In this document: positions 1 through 8,454 of the stretch, one piece after another
How positions within the stretch are numbered: position 1 is the first letter of the stretch
Layout of the letters: each line of letters begins with the position of its first letter
Origin: a virus
DNA length: 37,851 nucleotides
Virus record (IMG/VR): IMGVR_UViG_3300030390_001702
Span: 1 to 37,851 of that record
Strand: one strand, 5' to 3'
Made by a program: the position numbers and the translations under genes
Notes under the pieces: model-generated
The model's database searches: none
What the model saw: only the letters and a program-made list of their open reading frames with translations
What the model was told of the DNA's origin: nothing

Positions 1-383
1 CAACATTAAAGGGCCAAACAGTATTTTTAGCTGAACGTTGCGCTGAATTAATGTGTGATGATATTATTACTGATAGAACAATAATAGATGTAATGTCATT
101 TACTCAAAATGCTAAATCTATACCTTACCAAGATAAAGATAAATTTATAGAGTATGCAAAAGAATTTATTAGAGAATATGATTATATTTTTTATATTTCT
201 CCTGATGGCTTGCCTATTGAAGATAATGGAATACGTGAGATAGATGAACATTATAGAGATGTTATAGATTTTACTATTACAAGTTTTATTAGAAAATATG
301 CATACATGATGAAAAATGTAGAAACTATAAAAGGCACCACAGAAGAGCGAATTGAACAAATGTTGAATGTTATTAATTCTTAA
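1..383 (+). CDS. P-loop nucleotide kinase-like protein, 5' end missing
   Basis: The reading frame is open from base 3 to the stop at 381-383, so the gene starts upstream of the window; the ATG at 51 is internal because readable coding sequence (TLKGQTVFLAERCAELM) precedes it. The fragment resembles the C-terminal half of NadR/Ttd14-type AAA ATPases and deoxynucleoside-kinase-like proteins: a DRTIIDVMSFT segment (the usual D-R-[ST] lid/substrate region), a strand YDYIFYISP, and a closing segment GTTEERIEQM typical of the adenine-binding end. The Walker A loop would lie upstream and cannot be checked. The likely role is phosphorylation of a nucleotide or related small molecule in the cytoplasm. 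It sits directly before the late virion block but lacks any late character itself. The family call rests on motif resemblance only; the substrate is unknown. Confidence 0.6.
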   Translation, partial: TLKGQTVFLAERCAELMCDDIITDRTIIDVMSFTQNAKSIPYQDKDKFIEYAKEFIREYDYIFYISPDGLPIEDNGIREIDEHYRDVIDFTITSFIRKYAYMMKNVETIKGTTEERIEQMLNVINS

Positions 384-384
384 C

Positions 385-399
385 ATATTTATAATAAAA
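385..399 (+). promoter_or_regulatory. Late-promoter-like element ATATTTATAATAA
   Basis: ATATTTATAATAAAA ends 10 bases before the ATG at 410. It is one of about eleven copies in front of virion-type genes here, with a TATAA core comparable to the T4 late -10 (TATAAATA). The promoter role is inferred. Confidence 0.6.
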
Positions 400-409
400 T
401 CTAACTATA

Positions 410-925
410 ATGAGAAAATCTGAATTAAAATCGTTTATAAAAGAAAATGTAATTGAAACACTAACTGAAAGAATTGACTTTGATGAAGTTTTAACATTAA
501 GAGGTATAAAAGCTGAATTAGAAGATGAAATTGCTCAATTATATAGAGATATGGAGCAAGAAGCAGAACCAGAAGGAGGAGAAATAGCTGATAGATATGG
601 TAATGAATTGAATAAATTAGAAGACCGTTTATATAAAGTTACAAAACAAATCCGTGACTACGATATGAACGAAGATATAGATGCAGATGATGATGATGCT
701 AAAGCAATTAAAGCAGCTAAGGGTGCTAGAGGTAAATTTAAAAAATTAGATTTAGCAGTTAAAGCATTAAAAAAAATAGAAACTGAAATGAAGTCATTAG
801 CTCGTAAATATAGTTCGGGCGACGAAGCAGAAAAAGAAAGAATTAAAGATATTTTAAGAGTTAAAACTCCACAAAAGAAAGAATTAGAATCACTAGTTGC
901 AAAATTAGAAAAAGATGTTGTCTAA
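410..925 (+). CDS. Conserved-type coiled-coil protein of unknown function
   Basis: I do not recognise a function. The 171-residue product is highly charged and predicted helical: residues 30-85 and 110-165 have heptad-like patterns (for example [19 protein letters not shown] and [19 protein letters not shown]), with an acidic run [13 protein letters not shown] near residues 80-93. It begins [20 protein letters not shown], a lysine-rich amphipathic N terminus of a kind often seen on structural proteins of marine T4-like phages; it includes an LTE tripeptide that would match the prohead protease consensus L/I-x-E. There is no signal peptide or membrane segment. A late-type element lies just upstream, and its last 11 bases overlap the next gene, so it is probably expressed late with the spanin-like pair and terminase. 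A capsid-internal or assembly role is possible but unproven. Confidence 0.7.
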   Translation: MRKSELKSFIKENVIETLTERIDFDEVLTLRGIKAELEDEIAQLYRDMEQEAEPEGGEIADRYGNELNKLEDRLYKVTKQIRDYDMNEDIDADDDDAKAIKAAKGARGKFKKLDLAVKALKKIETEMKSLARKYSSGDEAEKERIKDILRVKTPQKKELESLVAKLEKDVV

Positions 926-1295
926 AGAAAGATTAATTACTTATGGTATAATTTTTATTCTACTAAGTACATTAATTTATTTTGTATTTTTAGGGGATGA
1001 AAGATATGTTGAAGATTATAATATTAAAATTGATGCTTTAGAAGCAAAAGTTGATTCATTGCATCATATAAATGATGATTTAGTATTTAAAATAGATACT
1101 TTAAATCAAGAAATTGTAAAATTAGACCTAGAAATTGGTCAACAAGATAAAAAGATTGTCACTTTAAAATATAAAGTAAATGAAAAAGTTAATTCCGTTG
1201 ATAATTTTAATGACGATGAGCTTACAAGGTTTTTCACAGAACGATATAAACAAATCGATTCAATTAAAAAAACCGATAGCGAAACTCGTAATTAA
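915..1295 (+). CDS. Inner-membrane coiled-coil protein, candidate i-spanin (Rz-like)
   Basis: The 126-residue product has a short cytoplasmic N terminus (MLSKERL), one transmembrane segment at about residues 8-26 ([19 protein letters not shown]), then a long heptad-patterned coiled coil at residues 35-95 and a polar tail. This is the architecture of Rz-type inner-membrane spanins, which span the periplasm and fuse inner and outer membranes at lysis. The next gene starts inside it in the +1 frame, as in Rz/Rz1 arrangements. The ATG at 915 overlaps the stop of the preceding gene. Function is inferred from topology and gene overlap; sequence alone cannot exclude a membrane-anchored virion or regulatory protein. 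No endolysin or holin is recognisable beside it. Confidence 0.6.
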   Translation: MLSKERLITYGIIFILLSTLIYFVFLGDERYVEDYNIKIDALEAKVDSLHHINDDLVFKIDTLNQEIVKLDLEIGQQDKKIVTLKYKVNEKVNSVDNFNDDELTRFFTERYKQIDSIKKTDSETRN

Positions 1296-1587
1296 AGATT
1301 TAATAACTGGTGATGGTGCTAAAGAAGAGTTAAGTTTATTAAGTAAAAAATTAAACTTATTAGAAACAAAAATAGTTTTTAAAGATAGTGTTATACTAAA
1401 TTTAAATAAAAGTGTTATAAATTTTGAATCTATAATGCTAACAAAATCAGATCAGCTAGCTTTATCCCAAGAGTTATCTTTAAAACTACAAACTGATCTA
1501 AAAAAACAAAAGGCAAAAACTAAACTATTTCAACTTGGAGGAGGAGCTGTATTAGTTGGAGGAATAGTTTTGTTATTAGCTAAATAA
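1180..1587 (+). CDS. Secreted coiled-coil protein with C-terminal membrane segment, candidate spanin partner
   Basis: The 135-residue product starts at ATG 1180 and overlaps the preceding gene by 116 bases in the +1 frame. Residues 1-20 ([20 protein letters not shown]) are a clear signal peptide with the FSQ ending common in Bacteroidetes. A helical, heptad-like region follows (about residues 45-110), and the protein ends in a hydrophobic segment at about residues 116-134 (LFQLGGGAVLVGGIVLLLA). No lipobox cysteine follows the signal peptide, so it is not a standard Rz1 lipoprotein. A periplasmic coiled coil tethered at the C terminus is closer to a unimolecular spanin that has lost lipidation, or to the second member of a two-part spanin. 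The stop is one base before the terminase start. The role is inferred. Confidence 0.6.
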   Translation: MKKLIPLIILMTMSLQGFSQNDINKSIQLKKPIAKLVIKDLITGDGAKEELSLLSKKLNLLETKIVFKDSVILNLNKSVINFESIMLTKSDQLALSQELSLKLQTDLKKQKAKTKLFQLGGGAVLVGGIVLLLAK

Positions 1588-1588
1588 T

Positions 1589-3163
1589 ATGGGTCAAGAT
1601 ATAAAAAAAGTAATAAGATCAGAATATTTGAAATGTGCTAAAGATCCAGTGCATTTTATGCGTAAATATTGTTATATACAACATCCACAAAGGGGTCGCA
1701 TACAATTCAATTTGTTTCCATTTCAAGAGAAGGTACTGGCGTTATTCCAGGATAATCCGTATTCAATAGTATTAAAATCTCGACAATTAGGTTTATCTAC
1801 TTTATCTGCAGGTTATTCTTTATGGTTAATGACATTCCACAAAGACAAAAATATTCTTTGTATTGCAACAAAACAAGAAACAGCTAAAAACATGGTTACA
1901 AAGGTAAAATTTATGTATGAAAATTTACCTTCATGGATTAAAATTAAAGCAGCTGAAAATAATAAATTAAATCTACGACTTGAAAATGGTTCTCAAATTA
2001 AAGCTACATCAGCCTCAAGTGATGCAGGTAGATCAGAAGCAGTATCATTATTATTAATTGATGAGGCAGCATTTATTGAAAATATCGGAGAGATTTGGGC
2101 ATCAGCTCAACAAACACTAGCTACAGGTGGTGGTTGTATTGCTTTATCTACACCTTATGGTACAGGTAATTGGTTTCATCAAACCTGGACTAGGGCAGAA
2201 GCAGCAGAAAATGACTTTTTACCTATAAAACTACCATGGTTTGTACACCCCGAAAGAGATGAAGCATGGAGAAAAAGACAAGATGAATTATTAGGAGATC
2301 CTAGAATGGCGGCACAAGAATGTGATTGTGATTTTAGTACTTCAGGGGATATAGTATTTTATCCTGAATATATAGAATATTATGAAAAATCTTTTATTAT
2401 AGACCCATTAGAAAGAAGAGGTAATGACCAAAACTTATGGGTTTGGGAACAGGCAGACTATTCAAGAAACTATATGGTAGTAGCTGATGTATCAAGAGGT
2501 GATGGTAAAGATTATTCTGCGTTTCATGTTATAGATACAGAAACAAATGTACAAGTAGCTGAATATAAAGGGCAAATTGGTACTAAAGAATATGGACACT
2601 TATTAGTAGGTATAGCTACAGAATATAATGAAGCAATGTTAATTATAGAAAATGCTAATATCGGTTGGGCAACTATACAGGTAGTAATTGATAGAGCATA
2701 TCAAAACCTTTACTATTCACAAAAGAGTGGAGAAGCCAATGTTAATTCGTATTTTGATAAATATCAAGACCATTCAAAAATGGTTCCTGGATTTACTATG
2801 TCATCAAGAACGCGACCTATGGTAATAGGTAAATTCCAAGAATATATTAGCGATAAAGGGGTTACGATACAATCTAAAAGATTGATAGAAGAAATGAAAA
2901 CATTTATATGGCGTAATGGAAGACCAGAAGCACAATCAGGATACAATGATGATTTAGTTATGGCTTTTAGTATTGCTATGTATATCCGAGATACTGCCCT
3001 TAAATTTAAACAAAGAGGTATAGATCTCACAAGACAATCGCTGGAAAATATGCAAGTTAATAGAACAGCATATCAAGGCAGTTATGGTAATAATCAAAAC
3101 GTTAAAAATCCATACCAAATAGACACAAATAATGGTAAAGAAAACATTGATTGGTTATTATAA
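1589..3163 (+). CDS. terL: Terminase large subunit (T4 gp17 family)
   Basis: ATPase-nuclease that drives DNA into the prohead through the portal and cuts the concatemer. The 524-residue protein has an N-terminal ATPase domain with an adenine-binding FPFQ at residues 43-46, a deviant Walker A KSRQLGLST (63-71), Walker B LLLIDEA (154-160, with D158/E159) and the coupling motif STPYG (187-191). The C-terminal RNase H-like nuclease has ADVSRGDGKDY (D300), an acidic LIIENANIG (E354) and a later NDDLVMA acidic motif. Length is somewhat below T4 gp17 (610). It starts one base after the previous stop, with no Shine-Dalgarno sequence. No small terminase subunit is recognisable in the window. Identification is secure. 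Confidence 0.97.
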   Translation: MGQDIKKVIRSEYLKCAKDPVHFMRKYCYIQHPQRGRIQFNLFPFQEKVLALFQDNPYSIVLKSRQLGLSTLSAGYSLWLMTFHKDKNILCIATKQETAKNMVTKVKFMYENLPSWIKIKAAENNKLNLRLENGSQIKATSASSDAGRSEAVSLLLIDEAAFIENIGEIWASAQQTLATGGGCIALSTPYGTGNWFHQTWTRAEAAENDFLPIKLPWFVHPERDEAWRKRQDELLGDPRMAAQECDCDFSTSGDIVFYPEYIEYYEKSFIIDPLERRGNDQNLWVWEQADYSRNYMVVADVSRGDGKDYSAFHVIDTETNVQVAEYKGQIGTKEYGHLLVGIATEYNEAMLIIENANIGWATIQVVIDRAYQNLYYSQKSGEANVNSYFDKYQDHSKMVPGFTMSSRTRPMVIGKFQEYISDKGVTIQSKRLIEEMKTFIWRNGRPEAQSGYNDDLVMAFSIAMYIRDTALKFKQRGIDLTRQSLENMQVNRTAYQGSYGNNQNVKNPYQIDTNNGKENIDWLL

Positions 3164-3165
3164 TA

Positions 3166-3178
3166 ATATTTATAACAA
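3166..3178 (+). promoter_or_regulatory. Late-promoter-like element before the portal gene
   Basis: ATATTTATAACAA, 15 bases before the portal ATG at 3194, in the gap after the terminase stop. Same element family as the other late-gene copies; promoter activity is inferred. Confidence 0.6.
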
Positions 3179-3193
3179 TAATAATATATAAAC

Positions 3194-5086
3194 ATGGCAA
3201 ATACTAGTGTATTTTCAAGATTAAGAAGATTATTTTCAACTGACGTAGTAATACGAAATGTAGGAGGTGATCAAATCAAAACAATAGATTCAGGACATAT
3301 CCAATCTAGTGGTGAATATGAAACTAATGCTTTAGTTGATAGGTTCAATAGAGTATATTCCACAGCTCCTTCTTCTTTATATGGAGCACAATTTAATTTA
3401 AATTACAATTATTTAAGACCTCAATTATACTCTGAATACGATATAATGGATCAAGATGCTATTATAGCTTCGGCCTTAGATATATTAGCTGATGAATCTA
3501 CTCTTAAAAATGATATGGGAGAAGTACTTCAAATTAGAAGTTCAAATGAAGATATACAAAAAATACTTTATAACTTATTTTATGATGTATTAAACGTCGA
3601 GTTTAATGCTTGGATGTGGATTAGACAAATGTGTAAGTATGGTGATTTTTTCCTTAAAATGGAAATATCAGAAAAATTTGGTGTTTATAATGTTATACCT
3701 TACACTGCATATCACATTGAAAGAATGGAAGGTCAAAATACAGAAAACCCATCAGAAGTAAGATTTAGATGGAACCCAGATGGGTTTGCAGGTGGTTCTT
3801 ATGGTTACTATAATGTACCTAATCAAAATGTTGATGATGATAGAGGAGGTATAGTATTTGATAATTATGAAATGGCTCACTTTAGATTTGTAGCTGATGT
3901 TAATTATCTTCCTTATGGTAGAGCTTATATCGAACCAGCTAGAAAATTATTTAAACAATATACATTAATGGAAGACGCGATGCTAATTCATAGAATTGCT
4001 CGTGCACCAGAAAAAAGAATATTTTATGTAAATGTTGGAGCAATTCCACCAAATGAAGTAGAAGCATTTATGCAAAAAACTATTTCAAGTATGAAACGTA
4101 CTCCTATGATGGATGAAAAAACAGGTGAATACAACCTGAAGTACAATATGCAAAACATGCTTGAAGATTTCTATATACCAGTTAGAGGTAATGATAATGC
4201 TACTAAAATTGATACAACACCAGGTTTATCATATGATGGTATTCAAGATGTAGAATATTTAAGAGATAAATTATTTGCAGCACTTAAAATACCTAAAGCA
4301 TTTTTAGGATACGATGAATCAACAGAAGGTAAAGCTACATTAGCAGCTGAGGATATTAGATTTGCTCGTACAATAGATAGAATACAAAGAATTATTTTAT
4401 CAGAATTAAATAAAATAGCATTAGTTCACCTATACACTCAAGGTTATACTGATGAGTCATTGACAAATTTTGAATTATCAATGCAAACACCATCAATTAT
4501 ATTTGAACAAGAAAAAATAGAATTACTTAAATCAAAATCAGAATTAGCAGGTAGTTTAATAGAACAAGGTTTAGTTCCATCTGATTGGATTTATCATAAT
4601 GTTTATCACTTTAGTGAAGATCAATATGATGAATATAGAGATTTAGTAAGAGAAGATGCTAAACGTCAATTTAGAATTGACCAAATAAAGGCAGAAGGTA
4701 ATGACCCAGTATCAACAGGTAAATCATACGGTACACCTCATGATTTAGCTTCATTATATGGTATGGGAAGAATGCAATCAGACCCAGCAAATGTACCAGA
4801 TGGTTATGCTGGAGATGATCCTAAATTAGGACGTCCCCAAGATTCAATAACAAGTAGGGGTAAACAAGATAGTAATTTTGGTAAGGATCCATTAGGTACT
4901 AAACGTATGAAAGATACAGATAAAAATGATGGAGATGGACGACCAAAGATTAGAGAATTTGAAAGTCCTAAAGTTACATTAATGAAAAACAAAGATTTAT
5001 TTAAGAATCTACCGAAAAAACAAATGGTTTTTGAAGGAGATAAAGATGATAGCTCATTACTTGATGAATCTCAACTAAGAAGCTAA
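3194..5086 (+). CDS. 20: Portal vertex protein (T4 gp20 family)
   Basis: Forms the dodecameric ring at one capsid vertex, the DNA channel and docking point for terminase and neck. The 630-residue product shows the gp20 family pattern: LRPQLYSEYDIMDQDAIIASALDI near residues 74-97, the FRFVADVNYLPYGRAYIEPARKLFKQ segment around 230-255, AMLIHRIARAPEKRIFYVNVG at about 262-282, and LKIPKAFLGYDES around 366-378 followed by a long helical region. Length is above T4 gp20 (524) because of an acidic, low-complexity C-terminal extension of roughly 120 residues (rich in D, G, K), ending ESQLRS. It lies directly after the terminase, as in most T4-like phages. Only the role of the extension is uncertain. 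Confidence 0.95.
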   Translation: MANTSVFSRLRRLFSTDVVIRNVGGDQIKTIDSGHIQSSGEYETNALVDRFNRVYSTAPSSLYGAQFNLNYNYLRPQLYSEYDIMDQDAIIASALDILADESTLKNDMGEVLQIRSSNEDIQKILYNLFYDVLNVEFNAWMWIRQMCKYGDFFLKMEISEKFGVYNVIPYTAYHIERMEGQNTENPSEVRFRWNPDGFAGGSYGYYNVPNQNVDDDRGGIVFDNYEMAHFRFVADVNYLPYGRAYIEPARKLFKQYTLMEDAMLIHRIARAPEKRIFYVNVGAIPPNEVEAFMQKTISSMKRTPMMDEKTGEYNLKYNMQNMLEDFYIPVRGNDNATKIDTTPGLSYDGIQDVEYLRDKLFAALKIPKAFLGYDESTEGKATLAAEDIRFARTIDRIQRIILSELNKIALVHLYTQGYTDESLTNFELSMQTPSIIFEQEKIELLKSKSELAGSLIEQGLVPSDWIYHNVYHFSEDQYDEYRDLVREDAKRQFRIDQIKAEGNDPVSTGKSYGTPHDLASLYGMGRMQSDPANVPDGYAGDDPKLGRPQDSITSRGKQDSNFGKDPLGTKRMKDTDKNDGDGRPKIREFESPKVTLMKNKDLFKNLPKKQMVFEGDKDDSSLLDESQLRS

Positions 5087-5098
5087 TATTTATAAATA
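5086..5098 (+). promoter_or_regulatory. Late-promoter-like element with exact TATAAATA core
   Basis: ATATTTATAAATA overlaps the portal stop codon and lies 12 bases before the ATG at 5111. Positions 5091-5098 match the T4 late consensus TATAAATA exactly. Confidence 0.6.
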
Positions 5099-5110
5099 AA
5101 TATATTTTTG

Positions 5111-5968
5111 ATGAAAATAAAACATTCAAAATTTAAAAACACTGGTATATTATTCGAATTACTAGTAAGACAAATAACAGCAGATACTTTAAAGGGTGTT
5201 GACTCTCCTGCTATAGATATATTAAAAGAAAATTTTGTAAAAACTCAATTAGGACGTGAATACAAGTTATATGAATCTATTTTAAAGTCAAAAGTTGTTA
5301 ATGAAGCTAGAGCAAATACACTAATTGCTACACTATTTGAAAATTCAAGAAAGTTTAGTAGAACTATTTTAAAAAAACAAAAGTATAATATTATTAATGA
5401 AATTAAAAAGCATTATGATTTAGAAAAGTTTTTTGGTTCTAAAGTAAACAATTATAAAGAAATAGCTGCCATTTATACTTTAATAGAAAGTTTCCACAGT
5501 GAAAAGTTAAATTTAGATCAAATAAATGATAATAAAATTACTATATTAGAATTTTTAACTAAAAAAGAAAAATTAGTTAAACAAGAACCTATTATAGAAG
5601 AATTTTCTGGATATGATAAAGATTTAAGAACTTTAACATATAGAGTTTTACTTGAAAAATTTAATAACAAATATGATAATTTAAGTGTAGAACAAAAAGA
5701 AATACTTAAAGAATTTATATATTCAATAGATTCAAAACCATCCCTTAGAGAATTTTATAATAAAAAAGTCAGTACATTAAAAAATATTTTATCTGAAACA
5801 TCTAAACAAATAAAAGACCCAGCTACTAAAATTAAAATAACAGAAGTGGCTAAATTATTAACTGAATTAAATAAAACTGATAAAGTAGATAATGATAATT
5901 TAGTTGATTTGTTACAATATTACGAACTAGTAAAAGAAATACAAGTAGCAAATGGCGTACAAATATAA
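5111..5968 (+). CDS. Unassigned head-module protein, helical
   Basis: The 285-residue product begins MKIKHSKFKNTGILFELLVRQITAD. I take the ATG at 5111 rather than the TTG at 5108 just before it. It is basic and lysine-rich, predicted mostly helical (for example residues 75-110 and 220-280), with no signal peptide, membrane segment or enzyme motif. The FKNTGILFELL opening is, to my knowledge, typical of conserved proteins of unknown function found near the portal gene in marine T4-like phages. Placement between portal and prohead protease, behind a late-type element, suggests a role in head assembly or as an internal head protein. Its last 17 bases overlap the next gene, implying coupled translation. 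No function can be assigned. Confidence 0.75.
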   Translation: MKIKHSKFKNTGILFELLVRQITADTLKGVDSPAIDILKENFVKTQLGREYKLYESILKSKVVNEARANTLIATLFENSRKFSRTILKKQKYNIINEIKKHYDLEKFFGSKVNNYKEIAAIYTLIESFHSEKLNLDQINDNKITILEFLTKKEKLVKQEPIIEEFSGYDKDLRTLTYRVLLEKFNNKYDNLSVEQKEILKEFIYSIDSKPSLREFYNKKVSTLKNILSETSKQIKDPATKIKITEVAKLLTELNKTDKVDNDNLVDLLQYYELVKEIQVANGVQI

Positions 5969-6632
5969 ACTTACAGAAATGTCTAAAAAGGCATCTGCAG
6001 AAGATGCTGAAAAAGAATTAGGTATCCCCAAATCTAAATTTGAAGTGGGTCAAGTTACTATTAGTGATGATGGTAATTCTAAATCTACTATTACTAACAT
6101 AAACGATACAACAGGAGCTATTAGTTGGAAGATTACTCAATTACCTGGATTTGATAAGTTATATGATGACATGGATGAATTGGTAGCAACAGCTAAAAGA
6201 GTTTATGTTAAAACTAAAGATGATGATAAATTTAGAGAAATTTATGAAGATGTTCGTAAAGTAAGAAATAAATTAAGAACTCACCTTAGAAACGAATACC
6301 CAGACGAATATAAAAGAATAGTTAGAATATCAGAAAATGATGTAGATGAAATATCTATGTCAGGAGCAGCTGGTGCTTATTTAACACCATATGCTTTTAG
6401 AAAAAAGAAAAAGAAAAAAAATAAAAAAGTAAAAGAAAATTATAGAGGTGTTGAATTTGAAGAATACATTGATGAGTTAGAAAAAACAATGTATGTTGAA
6501 AGAAGAGATAGAGGTAGATTTATTATACACCCACTAGACAAACCAGATGTAAGAAGACCTTCAAGAGATTATATTGTAATAGATGGAAATAATGTAACAG
6601 CTGTTCAAGGATATGGGCAAAACAAATGCTAG
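5952..6632 (+). CDS. Unassigned head-module protein
   Basis: The 226-residue product is not recognised. Residues 1-60 contain KKASAEDAEKELGIPKSKFEVGQ and a small beta-rich part (TISDDGNSKSTITNINDTTGAISWKI); the middle is helical and charged (residues 75-120); a lysine run (KKKKKKNKKVKEN) occurs at about residues 151-163, preceded by a SGAAGAYLTPYAFR stretch that is common at the C terminus of small marine phage head proteins. The last 60 residues contain REYRGVEFEEYIDE-like mixed sequence and a short beta-hairpin pattern. It overlaps the previous gene by 17 bases and the next by 20, so the three are probably translated together. A structural or assembly role is inferred only from position. 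Confidence 0.72.
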   Translation: MAYKYKLTEMSKKASAEDAEKELGIPKSKFEVGQVTISDDGNSKSTITNINDTTGAISWKITQLPGFDKLYDDMDELVATAKRVYVKTKDDDKFREIYEDVRKVRNKLRTHLRNEYPDEYKRIVRISENDVDEISMSGAAGAYLTPYAFRKKKKKKNKKVKENYRGVEFEEYIDELEKTMYVERRDRGRFIIHPLDKPDVRRPSRDYIVIDGNNVTAVQGYGQNKC

Positions 6633-6948
6633 TGGAAGAGTATCATTACTATCATCTAACATATTAAAAGATGCTATTAAAGCAATTGAAGATTCAAGAG
6701 ATTTAGAAGCAAAAAGACAACAAGATTACTACAGAGAAAGAGGCCCAGTATCAGGGGTTGGAAATATGGACGAAGGAGCTTTAGGAGATGGTGCAGATTT
6801 AGGCCCAGGTCCAAAAGCAGGTCCAGATGGAGTTACTGATAACGCATATACAAAACAATTTAAATATAAATTAGTTCCTAAAAATAAACAAGGTACTTAC
6901 GTACAAAAAGGGTCAAGTATGCCAGTTCGTAAACTTTGGGGAGAGTAG
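6613..6948 (+). CDS. Small unassigned head-module protein
   Basis: The 111-residue product starts at ATG 6613 inside the end of the preceding gene (20-base overlap). It opens with a helical segment (SSNILKDAIKAIEDSRDLEAKRQQDYYRE), followed by a glycine/proline-rich linker (about residues 45-75, LGDGADLGPGPKAGPDG) and a short basic C-terminal part ending RKLWGE. There is no signal peptide, membrane segment or catalytic motif. The compact helical head, flexible linker and basic tail would suit a small virion or DNA-packaging accessory protein, but this is guesswork from shape and context. It is the last gene before another late-type element. Confidence 0.65.
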   Translation: MGKTNASGRVSLLSSNILKDAIKAIEDSRDLEAKRQQDYYRERGPVSGVGNMDEGALGDGADLGPGPKAGPDGVTDNAYTKQFKYKLVPKNKQGTYVQKGSSMPVRKLWGE

Positions 6949-6950
6949 CA

Positions 6951-6960
6951 ATATTTATAA
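6951..6960 (+). promoter_or_regulatory. Late-promoter-like element abutting a start codon
   Basis: ATATTTATAA lies only one base before the ATG at 6962. If this is a promoter, transcription would begin at or after that ATG, so it may serve the gene at 7206 instead. Confidence 0.45.
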
Positions 6961-6961
6961 C

Positions 6962-7201
6962 ATGAAAAACACATTAGTTAAAGAGGATGAAGATAAATTA
7001 GAACAATTTCAAAACGAAAGAATTAATTCTTTTGATGAGATTGAAGATAGTTTAAAAGATTTAATAAAACCGTTAAGACAAGCAAAAATAGATACGGTTA
7101 AATATTATAGACAGGATGAACCTAAAAGTTATTCTGTTGTTTACGGAACCGATTTAATTAAAGATTATATTAAAGACATTAAAACATTATTAGAAAAATA
7201 A
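6962..7201 (+). CDS. Small charged unassigned protein
   Basis: The 79-residue product (MKNTLVKEDEDKLEQFQNER at the start) is acidic to neutral, entirely predicted helical with a short beta-like YYRQDEPKSYSVVYG segment at about residues 47-61. No motif, signal peptide or membrane segment is visible. It begins one base after a late-type element and ends four bases before the next gene. I see no alternative in-frame ATG, so the tight fit with the upstream element is real unless another start codon type is used. Function is unknown; context suggests head assembly. Confidence 0.6.
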   Translation: MKNTLVKEDEDKLEQFQNERINSFDEIEDSLKDLIKPLRQAKIDTVKYYRQDEPKSYSVVYGTDLIKDYIKDIKTLLEK

Positions 7202-7205
7202 TACT

Positions 7206-8441
7206 ATGAAAAATCCACAAGAATTACATGATGAGTTAACTAAAAAATTAGTAACTGAAAATTATGTTGATCTACAACCTATTAATAAAATAGAAGCTCA
7301 ACCAAAACAAACTTGGGAAGAGAAATATTTCGACTATATAAACGAAAATGGTAAACCAGATTCATTAAAACCAATCGTTAATAACGATATGAAAACTAAT
7401 ACTAAGGAAGCTGAAGATAAAATTAAAGCTGAACCTAAATTAAAGTTTGAAATGGATAATAAATTAGCTGGTTCATATAAAGTTTCTAATGAAGTAGAAA
7501 ATATAGAATCTCATAATTATGATTATTCTCCAAAAGTAGATAATATTAATAATGTTAACGCACAAGAAATGCAAAATGGTGTTTATTGTGAAGTTAAAAA
7601 CGATCCAAAATTAACATTAGATGAAGCACAAGCATTAGCTATTAAAAATTTAGCAGGTGATCCTTTATATTATGTTAAAAATGGAGCATTTGGTGTTAAA
7701 GGTTTAGGATATGAAGAACCAAAAGTACAAGAAAATGATGGTGAAACATATGGCGGTAGTGGATACAGCGCAAAATTAAAAGACAGTCCTGATGCTATGC
7801 AAGTAGTTAAAGAATCAGTTAAAGACGTACTTAAAGAACATAGTATTGGAGGTGTAGCTACAAGTGGTAACCCAAATAGTATAGCTAAGCAAATGGGTGA
7901 TTATTTTACTCAAATGATGGAAGAACATGGTTTAAATGATGGTCAAGTAGTTAATGAAGAAAATAAAGAAGAAGATCTTCCAATGGATGAAAGTGCAGAA
8001 GATGCTAGACAAGAAGCTATCGAAGCATCTCAAGAAGCGGCTGGAATGGAAGAAGAAGCAAGACCTGATTATCCAGATGTAGATGGAGATGGTGATAAGG
8101 ATGAATCAATGGAAAAAGCTCTTGCAGATAAGAAAAAGAAAAAAATGAAAAAAGAATCAATTGATTCTAAATTAGCTGAAATAGGAAAACAGGGTGAAAA
8201 TGTAAAATTAGAAGCTCAATTAGATTATTTAACTGATCATATTTCTGAAAAAATAGAAAGAGTTGAATCAATAGATGAAGATGAAAATCTTAAAGAACTA
8301 GTTGATAAATCTAAGATGAAAGCTATGCAAAAAGAAATTAAGCTTTTAGAAAAAAGAAAAGCTAAAATGGAGAAGATCTACGAAAAGTCTTGTGGTAAAA
8401 AATACCAAAAGAAAGAAATGGTAGATGAAACAGCTGAATAA
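7206..8441 (+). CDS. Large acidic unassigned head-module protein with EF-hand-like loop
   Basis: The 411-residue product is hydrophilic and rich in E, K, D and N, with low-complexity character. Near residue 294 it has DVDGDGDKDESME, which resembles a calcium-binding EF-hand or dockerin loop (D-x-D-x-D-G) although the last ligand is one residue out of register; a lysine run (KKKKKMKK) follows. This DGDGDK plus lysine pattern recurs in T4-like phage structural proteins. Residues 310-400 look like a coiled coil (IERVESIDEDENLKELV, IKLLEKRKAKMEKIYEK). The N terminus MKNPQELHDELTKKLVTE ends in a possible V/L-x-E protease site. It lies directly before the prohead protease gene, where prohead core components are expected. 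A core or internal head protein is a reasonable inference, not shown. Confidence 0.72.
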   Translation: MKNPQELHDELTKKLVTENYVDLQPINKIEAQPKQTWEEKYFDYINENGKPDSLKPIVNNDMKTNTKEAEDKIKAEPKLKFEMDNKLAGSYKVSNEVENIESHNYDYSPKVDNINNVNAQEMQNGVYCEVKNDPKLTLDEAQALAIKNLAGDPLYYVKNGAFGVKGLGYEEPKVQENDGETYGGSGYSAKLKDSPDAMQVVKESVKDVLKEHSIGGVATSGNPNSIAKQMGDYFTQMMEEHGLNDGQVVNEENKEEDLPMDESAEDARQEAIEASQEAAGMEEEARPDYPDVDGDGDKDESMEKALADKKKKKMKKESIDSKLAEIGKQGENVKLEAQLDYLTDHISEKIERVESIDEDENLKELVDKSKMKAMQKEIKLLEKRKAKMEKIYEKSCGKKYQKKEMVDETAE

Positions 8442-8454
8442 ATAAAATCTTTAA

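Noticed and set aside
5108-5110. TTG as start of the gene after the portal
   Set aside because: An ATG follows immediately at 5111 and gives a normal start; using TTG would add only one residue.
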